Counted from the first letter of the stretch, positions 34,459 to 46,104 are shown. The stretch is DNA of 64,000 nt from Arachnopeziza araneosa (GCA_003988855.1 QYAI01000134.1:62001-126000), one strand, 5' to 3'. Notes: generated from the sequence alone by a model not told the origin. Translations and numbers: made by a program.

Positions 34459-36550
34459 GTTTTGGCAGATTTCCCACATTTTGCTCTTTGCATTACTTGG
34501 CGTTTATCAGCGGAAGATACCCATATTGATAGCATTTTTACTGGCGCTTCTTCTGCCTTTGGCTCTTTATCAGCTAGAGAGCTTTCCCAAATAAGTTCTG
34601 AAAACTATGAACATCCTTCCCATATGACCTTGACCTTGGGATTAACTATTTTGACAGGATATGGCCATTGTCTATGGTAGAGTGTGGATGTGTCCCGGCC
34701 GAAAGACTCTAAAAGTCGACTCTGATGTACGACAAATGAGGGTTTTCGTGTTGGATAAGTTGTTCATTCTAGACATTGATAAGTTTTGTTGGGCCCATCT
34801 GGTTTGGATTTCAATGTTGTGACAACATCGGTCTTGTTTACTGAGATATCTCGGCCTAGAACACCCCTGAATCTAGCGAGGGTTCGCATAATGAGAGCAC
34901 CAACCAGAGAGCTGGATTGAAGGGCTCTCGGGATAGCGGCGGTAGTACAGTCGAGTTCGTCCTAGGATCTCAAGCCAATTATTGTTTTCTGGGTTTGTTT
35001 ACCTCACTTCCACACGTAACGAATCGATAGCTCAGAAAAGGGGATCGGGGTGGGTTTTGGCTCGGGAGTGGCCAGGTCCAATCATTGGGGTCTGATGCAG
35101 GTGCATCGAGTGATTGTGTAGTTTTGGCGGTGGGTGACCTGCAGATGCGAGCCATGTCTGTGGTCGGGGCCGCTTGGATTATTGGATAGGAGGACAGAGG
35201 GACAGAGGAGAGCGAGGGTTTGGCGATGGGCTGCAGGGCTGAGGACCATTGGGTGGGGAGGAGGATTGGATGTGAATTCCCATGAGGAAGACGAAATGCC
35301 CGTCGTCAGTCAGCTGCGCACATAAGGCCTGAAGGGGGGGGGGGAGAGGGAGAGCGGCTTCGGAGAGATGGGAGAGGCATCGCGGCGGGATTTGAGAGGG
35401 AGAGTAGCGCGCGCTGGAGGGGGTCCTGATCAAGGGACGTGGAGACGTGTCAAGCCAGAATGAGAGGACCATCGCTGCTCGTAATACTACGTCTGGTATA
35501 GAGAGAGCGAGCGAGCCAGCCAGCCTGTCTGTCTGTCTGTCTGTCTGTCTGCGGGTCCTGGTTTGCACGAGAGAGGCCATGCTGGCGAACGGTGCGCGCT
35601 GGCTGATGCCCATCTCACCTCATGCTGCGGCGGCTTGGAAATCAAATAAGAAGAGCTCCCTTCTGCCCGTCCTTTGCGCATCTGTCCTGTCCTGTCCGTC
35701 TTTTTGTTTGAGACCTTGGCTATTTCTTGCCCTGGCATGAGCAGGGACTACGAGGTCCTGATTCGAGACTCGCGACAGAAGCAGCAAGGTCCCGCGCGAG
35801 ACGGAGGAGGACACCCTTTCTTTGCGTGTAGTAGCAATAGTGACGGCGGAGGACGAAGAGAAGAGCAGAGCAGAGCGACAACAACAACAAGAAGAGCTGG
35901 AAGGCCTCTCACACATCCATCCATCCTCCTGTAGAGTGCGCACACAGACAGCTAGACCATCGCGGCACTAGTGGCAGCAGCAGTCCTCTCAACAACCAAG
36001 GGGAGGCCAACCTCACACCGCATCCTGGGCCAACCTACACCTCTCCCACCGACAAATTCCAATCCTTCTCTCCTCGCCACAACCATTCCTCCCACCCCGC
36101 CACCTCTTGCAAAGGTCCCCCATTCCTCCTGTGCCCTCTGTCAGTCAGCTGCGGTGGCATTCCCGGAGCGTCTGGTTGGACAACAAGAGGATCGAGCTGG
36201 TGGCAGGAAGTCCGCTCCAGTCCAACAACAGCAAATTTCGCACTGGAATCCAGTGCAATTTGCTGCCACCGATCCACAACAGGAGGCACCTCAGCTGCAA
36301 TTCACCTGTCCGGGTCGTGAATCACCACCCAGAGAAATCAGCATCCTATACGAGTCAGAATCTCGGAAAGGAGTATAAGATCCGGCACTGCTGCACTGAC
36401 ACGCATTCACGAACCTAACCTTTGTGCTCGAACCGGCCTCTCCCTACACCTTACCTGCAGAGGAATCCACCACCGTGTCAACGTGCCACGACGTTCCCGA
36501 GATCACGAACCCCTTTACGGCCTCTGAGATCACTACAACGAAGCTTCAGG
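34459..36550. other. Long gene-free stretch with simple repeats (probable promoter and 5' leader)
   Basis: About 2.1 kb upstream of the gene at 36551. It contains a run of 11 G (35334-35344), GAGAGG-rich DNA, and a (CTGT)6-7 microsatellite (35525-35551). Small frames are present but none is convincing. The purine and pyrimidine tracts and CACCTC-rich sequence toward the right resemble a long fungal 5' leader. Confidence 0.4.
35525..35551. repeat. (CTGT)n microsatellite
   Basis: Six to seven perfect CTGT units in a non-coding region. Confidence 0.9.
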
Positions 36551-37738
36551 ATGAAGGGTCCAGCAATCGACCAACTGGTCTACGAGACCATGTTTCCCAA
36601 GCCAAAGCCGGCAGATCCGCAGAACTTTCAAGGCTTGCTTCAGCGCAACTTGGTTCCGGAAGTGCGTCTCGAGACACAAGCTTTCTATGGGCACCTATCT
36701 TCGCAAGAAGCCAAATATCCAGGGCTAGACTACTCCCATCAGCCACATCGTGTCCGTCTCTCGCGATATTCCTGGCATCGACGTCTCTTTCGAGCATTCG
36801 ACAGTCTCGGACTCACAAAATCCGAAATTGCTGGCCTGACAAAGTGGGAGGGGACACGATGGGCAAAAGAACGCTTTGAGCGCGAGCAGAATATTGTGAT
36901 TAGAGACACAACGGCAGATGGGATCGCAGACTGGGTAGAGCCTGAACTACGCATTCCCATTGCGCAACAGCACCGCCACGAGGGAAATGATATGGAGGAC
37001 ATTCAGGAAGATGGGGAAGCGGAAGATGAACAGGAGAATGGGCATGAAAACGATATGGATGAGGATGGAGACGAGGACTCGGATGGGGAAATCACAAGCG
37101 TAGGACTCGATCTAAATGAACGACTTCGCGCAGCAGTCGCCCAACGCGAAGCCGGCAATCATATGGTCCTAGACGAGGAATGGGAACAATGGCTCAAAGA
37201 TGCCGTTGAAGCAGGAGGCCTACCCTTCTCCTCAACAGATCTTTCACCCAACGCAAATATCCCCGGAACTCGACCTGCGAGCGATCAGACAATGCCCCCG
37301 CGCCTTCTGAACGCTGCACGTCTAGGTCAATGGCAGCAAATCCCTGATGTTCTCCATAACCTAGTACGGCAGAATATCGAAGCCAGCAATCTCCGCACAG
37401 AAGATACACCACCCAACCCTCTTCCCACACCCGCGAGCAACTCTTCAAATTCGAATTCCAACTCCTCGTCCGGAGACAGCTCTCCTTTCCTCTCCCGACC
37501 AAGTCTCGCCCCTCGAGCCCGCCACCCTCGCGCCTTCGCAAACATGTCCGAAAATGCTCGTAATCCCATTGATCCTACGCCTAATTCTCCGAGCGAACGC
37601 CGTCCTCTCGATCGTGCTCGCCTTGAGGAATGGAATCTGATTAACAGTGTTGGGCGAAGACCATTCTCAGAATCTAATCCTGTCCCCCGGAGGTTAGGAT
37701 TCATGCACCGAACAGCGCCCGGAGGGGCTGGTACTTGA
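36551..37738 (+). CDS. Conserved-looking protein of unknown function
   Basis: I do not recognise the family. Single exon, 395 residues from MKGPAIDQLVYETMFPKPKP, chosen because it is the first in-frame ATG that begins a well-structured sequence. Residues 1-120 look folded and probably conserved (FQGLLQRNLVPEVRLETQAF, RVRLSRYSWHRRLFRAFDSL, GLTKWEGTRWAKERFEREQN). A strongly acidic region follows (EDIQEDGEAEDEQENG, then DEDGDEDSDGE), then a short motif LDEEWEQWLKDAVEAGG and a Ser/Asn/Pro-rich C-terminus with RPSLAPRARHPRAF and RRPLDRARLEEWNLINSVG. This profile suits a nuclear or regulatory protein, but that is inference. It stands alone, with long non-coding flanks on both sides. Confidence 0.75.
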   Translation: MKGPAIDQLVYETMFPKPKPADPQNFQGLLQRNLVPEVRLETQAFYGHLSSQEAKYPGLDYSHQPHRVRLSRYSWHRRLFRAFDSLGLTKSEIAGLTKWEGTRWAKERFEREQNIVIRDTTADGIADWVEPELRIPIAQQHRHEGNDMEDIQEDGEAEDEQENGHENDMDEDGDEDSDGEITSVGLDLNERLRAAVAQREAGNHMVLDEEWEQWLKDAVEAGGLPFSSTDLSPNANIPGTRPASDQTMPPRLLNAARLGQWQQIPDVLHNLVRQNIEASNLRTEDTPPNPLPTPASNSSNSNSNSSSGDSSPFLSRPSLAPRARHPRAFANMSENARNPIDPTPNSPSERRPLDRARLEEWNLINSVGRRPFSESNPVPRRLGFMHRTAPGGAGT

Positions 37739-39001
37739 TATGGAATACAGTGAATATATGATTTTGGGGTGTTAAGGTGTTAAGGATAGGTGAGCATTGT
37801 TTACTGATGCGTGGCTTTCTCGCTGGCTTCATTTTAGCATGGCGTTACATTGCGTCTCGTTCATCATTGTCATTTTCACATCATTGATCATCGCAAGAGA
37901 CAAGGCATCTTGCGTTCGCGTGCGTCGTTTTCGGTTTTGACTTATAGGTGGGCTGGGAGGAGAATTGGCTCTGGCTGTTTTTGCGTTGCGTTGGGAGAAC
38001 TGAAGGAAGCGGTTTGTGGATAGGATAGGATAGGTGGTTGACGAATTGCTAGCAAGGATAGACAGGACGTACATATGGGAGAGTCAAGGAGATGAATCTA
38101 ATGTGTGTTTCTTTCGCATCTGGAAGAAAGGGAAAGGGAAAGAAGTTGGAGCGAGCCCGAGGGTCGGGTCCAGAGTTTCACATAGCAGACGATCGAGCGT
38201 GGTTCTCGATAGCCGAGAAATGGAGATGGATCGAGAAGTATACATTTATACTTGGCTTTTGCTAGCTAGCTAGCTAAGCAGACAGTCGAACGATGAGCTA
38301 CTACATACCAAACTTACCGTAAAGTCTATCCACTCCATTCTCTATTGTATGCACCGAGACATAGCTATAATGCCTACTTCCGCCCACAAGAGAACGGTCG
38401 AGGAGCAGCTAACAACGAGACAGTGAACAGCATGCCTAGCCGAGGATAAGTGGGAATTCCCGGAATCAAAACTGATCCGTTATTGACGAGTCTGTAGCTG
38501 ATTAAGACTCGTAGATTGATCCAAGTTGGTCTCAAGGTTGAGTAGAGTGAGATTAGCTATCTGGCTGCGTCCATCTAGCCATGATCCTGTCATGATAGTG
38601 TCTTCCTAGATTCAAGGATTTCATATGATTGTGGTAACTTAAGTTAAGTTAGCACGCCTACAATTTCATTACGTAATACATAACACCATCACCAAGCGCT
38701 TTTGAAGAGGAGCACATAAAGTTTTAAACCAGACTAGAACCAGATTCTTTTGAATTAGAACATTTATACCCATGCATGTACTTAATCCATGTCCATGTAA
38801 GCATACAGCCGCCCGTCCAAATGGCCCGATGCGCCGTTCAAAACCCACCAACATTCAACGCCAAGTGTGCCGCTGAACCGCAGTACCAATATCAAAACCA
38901 ACCCACGTGTGACAAGACCAGGTCAACCTTTCATCCCATCATTTGATTCCACCCATAAAGCAGTAAGAACGCCGCCTCAGCCCCTCTTGATAACGTAAAT
39001 C
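37739..39001. other. Convergent intergenic region
   Basis: About 1.26 kb between the stops of the unknown gene (plus) and Gcn5 (minus). A (GCTA)4 run lies at 38261-38276. No gene is recognised. Confidence 0.4.
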
Positions 39002-39066
39002 TTATTCCCTGTCCCAACATTAGCAACAGATCCACGACCCAAGAGCCAGAATACTGGAAGAGGTAC

Positions 39067-40320
39067 TTACGGCTCTAGATGCGACCACTCCGGAATAGCT
39101 TTAACCTGTGCCCACATAAACTTCTCAAGTTTGTTGGCGCTCTTCGCGTATGGTGTCGTCTCGTTGTTATATTTACGACAATTGTCGAAGATCAACTTCG
39201 CATCTCGGATAAAGTCTTCGGGAGTAAGATAATTGTCTGCTTCGAGTTTGACTTCCATAGTACTCAAGTCCATAGGCTCTTTAATCACATCATAATAATC
39301 TGCTACATCATCCCGATTGACAGGATTCAAGAACGGCCAGGCAGACTGATGGTTCTGAAGGTCATTCAACAAATGCAAAAGTTGGTTATAGTTAGGTCCG
39401 TGACGAGGTTGACGAGCCAATTCGTCCATATCGGGCGACCAACCTGAGGCGCGGATGGCGGGGATATCGAGAGGATTAATCTTACAAGGACCATTCTTCC
39501 ATTCCTTCGGTGGCTGGTGGACAACGTGGGACTGAGAGAAGGCGCGAATCTTCGCATGAACCGCTTCCTTCTGCTTGAGAAGCATGCGGCCTTGTTCCAA
39601 GTATCGAACGCGTGGCAACATAGAACATTGCATGATTGTGCCACCTTCGTAATCTTTGATGTAACCCATCCATACTGGTTTCTCAAGAGTAATCTCTTTT
39701 GTAAAACCTTGCTTCTTGAAATATCCGATGGCATAATTGTCAGCGTAAGTAAGGAAGTGCATAACATCTGAGGTGGCTTTGACGTAGTCCTTCAGATGTG
39801 ACATCATATGAGCACCATATCCCTTGACTTGTTGGTCCGATGAGATGGCGCAGAAGACAATTTCTGCGAACTTCCGGCCTTTGAAAGGTCGGTATGTAAT
39901 CCCACCAACGACTTCCAACGGTTTCTTTACAATAGCCAAAGATAAATGAGTGCGATCGTAAACTAAACGAGCGATGTAATCTTTGGGCATTTTGGGTAAT
40001 TGTTTTTGGAAGATACACTTAAGTCCGGTAAGGATTACAAGGCTTTCTCGTTGGTTGTCATTATTAACGACTCGGAATTCGATCTCGCCGTTCCGCTCCT
40101 CGATTACTGCAGGCTTCTCTGGAAATGGGATTGGATTTGATCCTTTTTTAATCTTCACCTCTGGTTCTTCCGAGTCGCTGTGTGAGCTCTTGATCCGCTT
40201 ATTGTCTGAAGGAGTATTTGGTTCTTCTGTTGCTTTCCGCTTTGCGGCTTCGGTTTCATTAGTATGTGAGGTTCCTGAAACCCAGCTGAACTTACGATTG
40301 TCTTTCAACGATGGAGCCAT
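39067..40320 (-). CDS. gcn5: Histone acetyltransferase Gcn5 (SAGA/ADA catalytic subunit)
   Basis: Acetylates lysines of histone H3 within SAGA and ADA. The model from ATG 40320 ([13 protein letters not shown]) to TAA 39067 gives 417 residues, normal for Gcn5. An acidic, Lys-rich N-terminus is followed by the GNAT domain: [40 protein letters not shown], the catalytic Glu in [10 protein letters not shown], the acetyl-CoA loop [19 protein letters not shown], and [13 protein letters not shown]. The bromodomain ends the protein ([57 protein letters not shown]). A GTAAGT donor overlaps the stop codon (39070), with a GCTAAT branch and CAG 62 bp on; splicing there would add one residue and end at 39002. 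Reading frame also continues open upstream for 147 codons (see findings). It is the partner of Ada3 at 22277-24339. Confidence 0.94.
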   Translation of the reverse strand: MAPSLKDNRKFSWVSGTSHTNETEAAKRKATEEPNTPSDNKRIKSSHSDSEEPEVKIKKGSNPIPFPEKPAVIEERNGEIEFRVVNNDNQRESLVILTGLKCIFQKQLPKMPKDYIARLVYDRTHLSLAIVKKPLEVVGGITYRPFKGRKFAEIVFCAISSDQQVKGYGAHMMSHLKDYVKATSDVMHFLTYADNYAIGYFKKQGFTKEITLEKPVWMGYIKDYEGGTIMQCSMLPRVRYLEQGRMLLKQKEAVHAKIRAFSQSHVVHQPPKEWKNGPCKINPLDIPAIRASGWSPDMDELARQPRHGPNYNQLLHLLNDLQNHQSAWPFLNPVNRDDVADYYDVIKEPMDLSTMEVKLEADNYLTPEDFIRDAKLIFDNCRKYNNETTPYAKSANKLEKFMWAQVKAIPEWSHLEP

Positions 40321-41061
40321 AGTCAGATTATTTGGGGCAGCTGAGTTCAAATTCTGTGTAGGGGTAAATTCCTTGGCTAGAGTATCCTCACGAAATGGGG
40401 ATGGTAAGAGTGGTTTAGGTGTCGCTATCTCCGGGATGAAAGTTTTCGTAGCGTTCACCCTTATAAATAGGCATGAGTTGCCAGAAACAGACGCTGCGGG
40501 AGCTTCAGATGCCGCCGCTTTCAGCTTTGCGCCTGCGATAGGAGATTCCGCGATTGAAGCTGTCGCAGCAATCCCTTCTTGAGAATTGGCGGTGAATCTG
40601 TCCCGAATCCTTCTGGTCGGCGCAGTATTCCAGTACCTAGCTCCGCCAAACTCTCTTGGCGCCTTCTTCTCTAGAGATAACATATTAGCAAATGCAAGGG
40701 GAAAAGGTGGCGATGATCCAAAGGCAAGCAATGAATATTTAGTGATAATGATGATGGCCACATACCTCTTAGACAGTTTCTCGCAACGGTCGAAGGAGCG
40801 CTGTTGCTATGCTCCGTAACGCTCTTTCCAAAATAGTTCGCGTTATGGGTTCTTTCAGCCTCGAGGTTGAAGTTCCAGCCGCGATGTCATTGACGAACTA
40901 GTACTAGTGCCGGAAAAACGTCAAGCGAAGCCGACCTCCCCAGAACGCGAATTGAAGCCAGATGTTCGTGGCTGCAAAGGTACGACTTTCCTTTCAATAA
41001 CCAAAAGACGCAAGCCGTTGCCTGTTCTTCCACCAGCCCCCGCTCCAGAAAATCGAATCTT
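40321..41061. other. Divergent region between Gcn5 and a small membrane protein gene
   Basis: About 0.74 kb. The Gcn5-proximal part (40321-40761) is open in the Gcn5 frame and also contains a TATTTATAAG word on the minus strand about 135 bp before the Gcn5 ATG, so it may be promoter, leader or coding extension. Confidence 0.45.
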
Positions 41062-41397
41062 ATGGACTCATCACTTCATCAAGTCTGGGAGAGTGCCGTT
41101 GGCAATCCCTTCGTTCCCTCTATTGGCAAAGGCAGTCAATTCTTCGTCGGCTTCTTGCTGCTAACCATTGGCCTTCTTCTCAGCGGTCTTTTTGGTCTCA
41201 GTATGTTTCTCGCTCCAATATGGACACCAGCCCTAATCTTCCTGCAGATCGATCGGTCGTCAATATCCCATTAATCGGAATTCCAGCTTCGTTGTCTATT
41301 GCGTAAGCTCCAGCTTGTTCCCTATGCCTCTATCATTACTGACAGTGGTAGGTTTGGTGCTGTCTATATGATCTGTGCTGTCGGAGTTTATGTATAA
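41062..41397 (+). CDS. Small two-TM membrane protein (79 residues), unknown function
   Basis: Three short exons, 41062-41200, 41248-41302, 41352-41397, with GT-AG introns of 47 and 49 bp, give a 79-residue protein too short and too split to appear as one frame. N-terminus MDSSLHQVWESAVGNPFVPS is followed by TM1 (FFVGFLLLTIGLLLSGLFGL), a short loop NRSVVNIPLIG, and TM2 (IPASLSIAFGAVYMICAVGV) ending two residues from the C-terminus. The exon borders are each in phase and join hydrophobic segments smoothly, which is the main support. Such small hairpin proteins often are subunits of ER or mitochondrial membrane complexes, but I cannot name the complex. It lies head to head with Gcn5 and 144 bp upstream of the Rad1 gene on the same strand. 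Confidence 0.7.
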
Positions 41398-41541
41398 ATC
41401 TCTCGAAACGATACCCCACGAAGTTCCTCCCCCGCATAGATCTGTACATTAGTTGGCGAACACAAAAGCAAGGGAATTCAAGCTATCAGATCATTGACTC
41501 TACCATTTTCTCTCCTCGCGAATTCTTACCCTTGCAGCATC

Positions 41542-42608
41542 ATGTCTACTTTGGGAGAACTAGATTATGATGTGCCAATCTTCAAAGCCGTTTCTGCTTC
41601 TACCAGACAACTCTTTCAATTGCTCAACTGTATACGTTTTGCACCCAAAGCCCAAATTCAGATCAGTAATGAAGGGCTTAGATTTGCAGCTGAGGAGGCC
41701 AGAGTGATGCAAGGTTGGTTTTGTTGCCTGATATAAAGTTGCTAGTGTTGACGAATTCAGGCATCGTTTTCCTTGACAAGGCACTCTTCACCACCTTTAA
41801 CTGCAATCTACCCGAGTCTGATCCATCAAATGATGAATCTGTAGTACCTGAGCTTCCAAACTTCCAAATATCACTTGCCGCTCTACTTGAAGCACTGCAA
41901 ATCTTTGGAGCTGCAGATGCCAGTACATCCCGTTTATCAAAACCGGAGAATGATGGTTACACTAGTAACATTCGACCAGGTCGACCCAATGCTTTTAGTA
42001 ATCAAGCTCTCGGGATGGCAGGCGTTTGTCGCTTATCATATGCTGGCCTAGGTTCCCCATTCAGTATTATTCTTGAAGAATCCGGCGTGACCACGACATG
42101 CAATCTCAATACTTACGAGCCTGAAAGCCCCGATGAGATTCCATTTGAACGAGATGCCATGCAAGTCAAAATCATTATGCAAGCACGATGGCTCTTCGAT
42201 GCTGTTTCTGAGTTATCGTCTACTTCTCCAAGTCGCCTTGACATCACTGCTTATCCTACAGCTCCCTACCTCGGGCTTTCGGCTATAGGGCCTCTCGGCA
42301 GCGCAAGCGTGGAATTTGCGAAGGGAAGAGAGCTTTTAGAAACTTTTACCGTTGCAGAAAAGTGGACCCAGAGCTATAAGTTTGAAATGATCAAAGCTGC
42401 GTCTGAAGCTATGAGGCTAGCCAGCAAAGTTAGTGTTCGTGGTGATGAGCAGGGTGTATTGAGTTTGCAATTCATGGTGGAGGTTGAAGGTGGTGGAGTC
42501 AATTTTGTAGATTTCAGATTTATTCCTTTCTTACTGGAAGATGATGAGGAGAAGAGCCAGGACGAATACGACGAAGGAGACGAAGAGGATGAGGATCTTG
42601 GGCTTTGA
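41542..42608 (+). CDS. rad1: Rad1/Rec1-type subunit of the 9-1-1 checkpoint clamp
   Basis: PCNA-like subunit that, with Rad9 and Hus1, loads at damaged DNA and activates the ATR-type checkpoint. Two exons, 41542-41713 and 41761-42608, with a 47 bp intron (gttggt...ttcag); 339 residues. The start MSTLGELDYDVPIFKAVSAS precedes RQLFQLLNCIRFAPKAQIQI and SNEGLRFAAEEARVMQGIVF, the hallmark of the sliding-clamp fold at the first domain. Later ALGMAGVCRLSYAGLGSPFS, SPDEIPFERDAMQVKIIMQA, RWLFDAVSELSSTSPSRLDI and LSLQFMVEVEGGGVNFVDFR are typical Rad1 segments. The C-terminus is acidic (DEYDEGDEEDEDLGL). The upstream ATG at 41494 is not chosen, as it adds a non-conserved leader. Confidence 0.92.
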
Positions 42609-43423
42609 TTTAGCTCCCCCCACGCGTATTGCTTCTTTCCTAGAGGCATGCAGCCATCTAATTTATTGCTGAATTATACATAATATCATTCAAACACATC
42701 CGATAATTTATTGATCTCGCAAGACACAGTAATCGTATTACGACTTTCCAATGTACATCTGCTTCAGATGACCTATCATTTCGAGGGCACGTTTTGCCAG
42801 TCCTCTTGAACTGATCAATTATCTCGACCTTGCCCTTTTATCGCCTCCTGGCCATTCCCTCAATCTCCTTTCTCACCCCAACTACAAGACGCAGAAACTC
42901 TAGTTGTTTAGGAATTCAGAAAAATTCCAATACCTAGTCAGCTGGACATCTATGAAGCCTGGCGAGCCTTGGAGGGAAGGATATGAAGCCAGCTACTCAT
43001 TTTAAATGCGAGAATCGGAATTCATGTAATCGCTAGTTTTTCAAATTTCTCCTTGTCGAAAGGCACTTGGCACATCTACAGAATCTCGAACGCTTCTAGA
43101 AAGTCTGAGCGGATTTTACTCTGATTTGCTGGTATCTATTGCGTTGCCAATCTTCAAGAGTTGGTAGACATTGTGAAGATAAACTCTATAAAATTATAGG
43201 AGTCTAGCAGTAGAGAAACTAGATAAGCTGGAGGAAATGTAGTTGAAGGAGAATGTATCACAGTTAGATAGGTTTAAACACCCATTAAGATCACGAAAGA
43301 AAGTATAAGTGGTGGGTGAGAAAGCTATTTATCTTCGATTGAGATTTCAACTTTGGATTGGCATCGCATTCCTTCATTTTTTTTTTATACATGCTAAAAT
43401 ACATCAACTAGTTCATTCATTCC
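42609..43423. other. Convergent intergenic region
   Basis: About 0.8 kb between the stops of Rad1 and Hrd3, AT-rich; no gene is seen. Confidence 0.4.
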
Positions 43424-46104
43424 TTAATGCCCCACCCCTCCAGCAACCCAATCATTAAATTCCGGGTCACCGGGTTGAGGAAACAAGCCTCTATCCTCTT
43501 GGGCTTGTGCTTGGGGGGCCACTCCGTTCTGCGCTGCAGCATCTGCATTGCGCCGGTGTGCTTGCTGATGTTGCTGCCTGTAATAAATGAGGAAAACGAG
43601 TGCGGCAGCTAAGCCAATAATTACGAAACTCTCTAGAATGCCGTCTTCGATGATATCTTCATAGAGGCCATCTGAATCTCCGCCTGGCATGTGGTCGTGC
43701 TCTGGGAGATAGCTGTCATCATCATCTTCGTCACCATAGTACATTGGATCTTCTTTGATGAAGTTGGTGATCCATTCGGATAGAGACCACTGCTTCTTTG
43801 GAACTATTGAAAATTAGTCTCGCAACATCGAAATGCTAAAGCAATAATTACCTGGCTCGTCTTGGATCGAATTTATCCTGCCATGGGTGAGAGTATTCCA
43901 AGCACTTCGGATACGTAGCTTGAACAAGCTTAGTGTCACTGGAAGGTATGCTTCTTCATTTGTCTCCAAAGCCAAATCATAATACCTCTTTGCCAAATGG
44001 AAGTCTTGGTTAAGCCCGACCCCATTCTCATGCATCCAAGCAAGGTTGTAAAATGCTTGTGCGCTTTGATGATAGTCACAAGCAGCGGTGTAACAGGACG
44101 CCGCTTTCTCCAAATCAGTTAGTGTACCAATTCCGTAAAGATAGTAGTCTCCCATCTTTACCAAAGAGTCAATGTTCATCTGTTTGGCCGACCTAGTCCA
44201 GTAGATCAGAGCAAGGGGGCCATTTTTCAACAGCGCAGATCTTGGTTTCGATAATGATAGCCAGGATGGTAAAGTGAATTTGGATTTTTGCTGATCAAGG
44301 AGATAAGCCACATTCGCCTGAGCTTTCTCGTAACCCTGTTCAGCTGCGTGCATATAATCGATCAACGCAGTTTCGTAATCACCATATTCGACCGCTTCAT
44401 TCGCCTCAGCAAAAGATGTCAAGAGAGGCTCTGCTTTCTCCGCGACAATCTTGTATAAAGCTGTAGCCAAAGCACAGTTTCGATCTCGTCCAATCCCTTG
44501 TTCAATCAATTCAGCAAGAAAGTAAAACGCTTCCATGTGACCATAATGTTTCGCTTCTTCGAAATATCGATTGGCAGCCTGGACATCATCTGCAGTTCCC
44601 TGATCGAGGTAAAGTGCTCCTAAGTTGACTTGTGCATAAGAATAATCTTGGTCTGCTGCAGCTTTGAAATATTCCGTCGCCTTGCCAGTATGCTTTTCAA
44701 CACCAAGTCCTTCCAGGTACATGATTCCCATGCCCCATTGAGACCCAGGATCTCCACTCTTGATACCACGTTGGAACCATATTCTCGCCTTCTCATAGCT
44801 TTGTTCCACACCCTCTCCTCTCATAAACATCCTTCCCAGATATCCTGCGGCTTTGGTTGCAATCTTCTCCAAGCCTGGTTTATTGTCACTGTCGATTATT
44901 CGGCCATTTTTTTGCCAGTACAATTTTGCGACCTTCATGAAGTACCATTTAGCGCTATCAAGATCCCTTGGCAAACCTTTCTGCCCTTCATAATAGATCC
45001 TCCCTAAGCTGAAAGTGGCTCTGAAATCTCCCTTTCTCGACATCAAATCTAAGTATTCGAGGACGTCATCCAATGAAGCATGTGCGTCGGAGTTCACGCT
45101 TTGCTTCATCTTGTTGCTCCCAGCGCTCGAGTAACTGGCTCCTTCGCCATAAACACCTCCATCCTCGTCCGCAAGTCGATATGAATCTGGGACCCATGAC
45201 ATCCCTCCTGGAGGGCCGGAGCGATACCATTCGATTGCTTTGTCTGCTACCTTTTTGTAATGTTTGACGGCTTCATTACAATTTTGTGCTGCTCCAATAC
45301 CACTATGATGGCGGAAAGCTAGTGTCATCTCGGATCTTGTGTTGCCACCTTCTGCCGCAAAAGAATGGTACAGTAAAGCCTTGGCCTGATCTCGCTCGAC
45401 TGCCCCGCCTATTCCAGTAGAATACATGAACCCAATCATATGTTGAGCAGAGCTATTTCCATTGAGGGAAACAAGTTGATGGTATCTCCTAAAAGCTTCG
45501 GGATAGTCCCTTGGATGAGAAAAATTGCCATAGAAGTTCAACTCAGCAAGTATGTAGATTGCGTCGGGATTGTTTAGTTGTGCCGCCTCCTCCAACAATC
45601 TTACACCTTCCCCCACTGGGCCTGGGAATCTATGCCTATCGCGCGACCCATCTGTTGATGGACCTGAAATGTATAACCGTGGGAGCAGTGCCAGGATGTA
45701 TTGTCCAGCCATTCCAAATAGCCCTGAGGGTTTGCGTGAAGAGCGACGGCTCGATACTTCATACTTGCGGAGGAAGAACATAGCTTTCTCAAATTGCTCC
45801 GAGCCTACCAAAGTTAGCTTCAGTAACCGACGATTCATATGCCCGCCGCACCATCAATCCTTCTCCATCCCTCATCTCGCTCTTTTATGGGGTTCTGAGA
45901 AGTCGGAGGTTGAGCTGTCACTGTTGGCTTCAAGCTCCTATCTGCACTGAGTGTCGACTCGGCGCCATCTTTAACCTGCGCAATTGCTATCGGCGTAGCA
46001 AGTTGTAATAATACTGATGGAACCAAAGTCAGCTCTCGATTTGGTCTAAGATACAATTTTAACATACAGATCAGGAACCACAGTCGTCTGACCCAGTCCT
46101 TCAT
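43424..46104 (-). CDS. hrd3: ER-associated degradation component Hrd3/Sel1
   Basis: ER membrane partner of the Hrd1 ubiquitin ligase; its luminal Sel1 repeats recruit misfolded glycoproteins. Four exons: 46104-46068, 46013-45852, 45804-43853, 43803-43424; introns 54, 47 and 48 bp. The spliced first two exons give a clear signal peptide (MKDWVRRLWFLILLLQLATP, then IAIAQ). The intron at 45851-45805 removes an in-frame TGA and restores the reading into GSEQFEKAMFFLRKY. Repeated TPR-like Sel1 units follow, for example AQHMIGFMYSTGIGGAVERD, ALLYHSFAAEGGNTRSEMTL, AAGYLGRMFMRGEGVEQSYE and AQAFYNLAWMHENGVGLNQD. The last exon holds a TM segment (ESFVIIGLAAALVFLIYY) and a short Gln/Ala-rich cytosolic tail. 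All parts of a full-length Hrd3 are present (exon 3 begins at 45804, ends at 43852). Confidence 0.93.

Noticed and set aside
39983..40582. 199-codon plus-strand frame opposite Gcn5
   Set aside because: It is antisense to the Gcn5 acetyltransferase domain and upstream extension; its residues mirror the coding strand codon bias.
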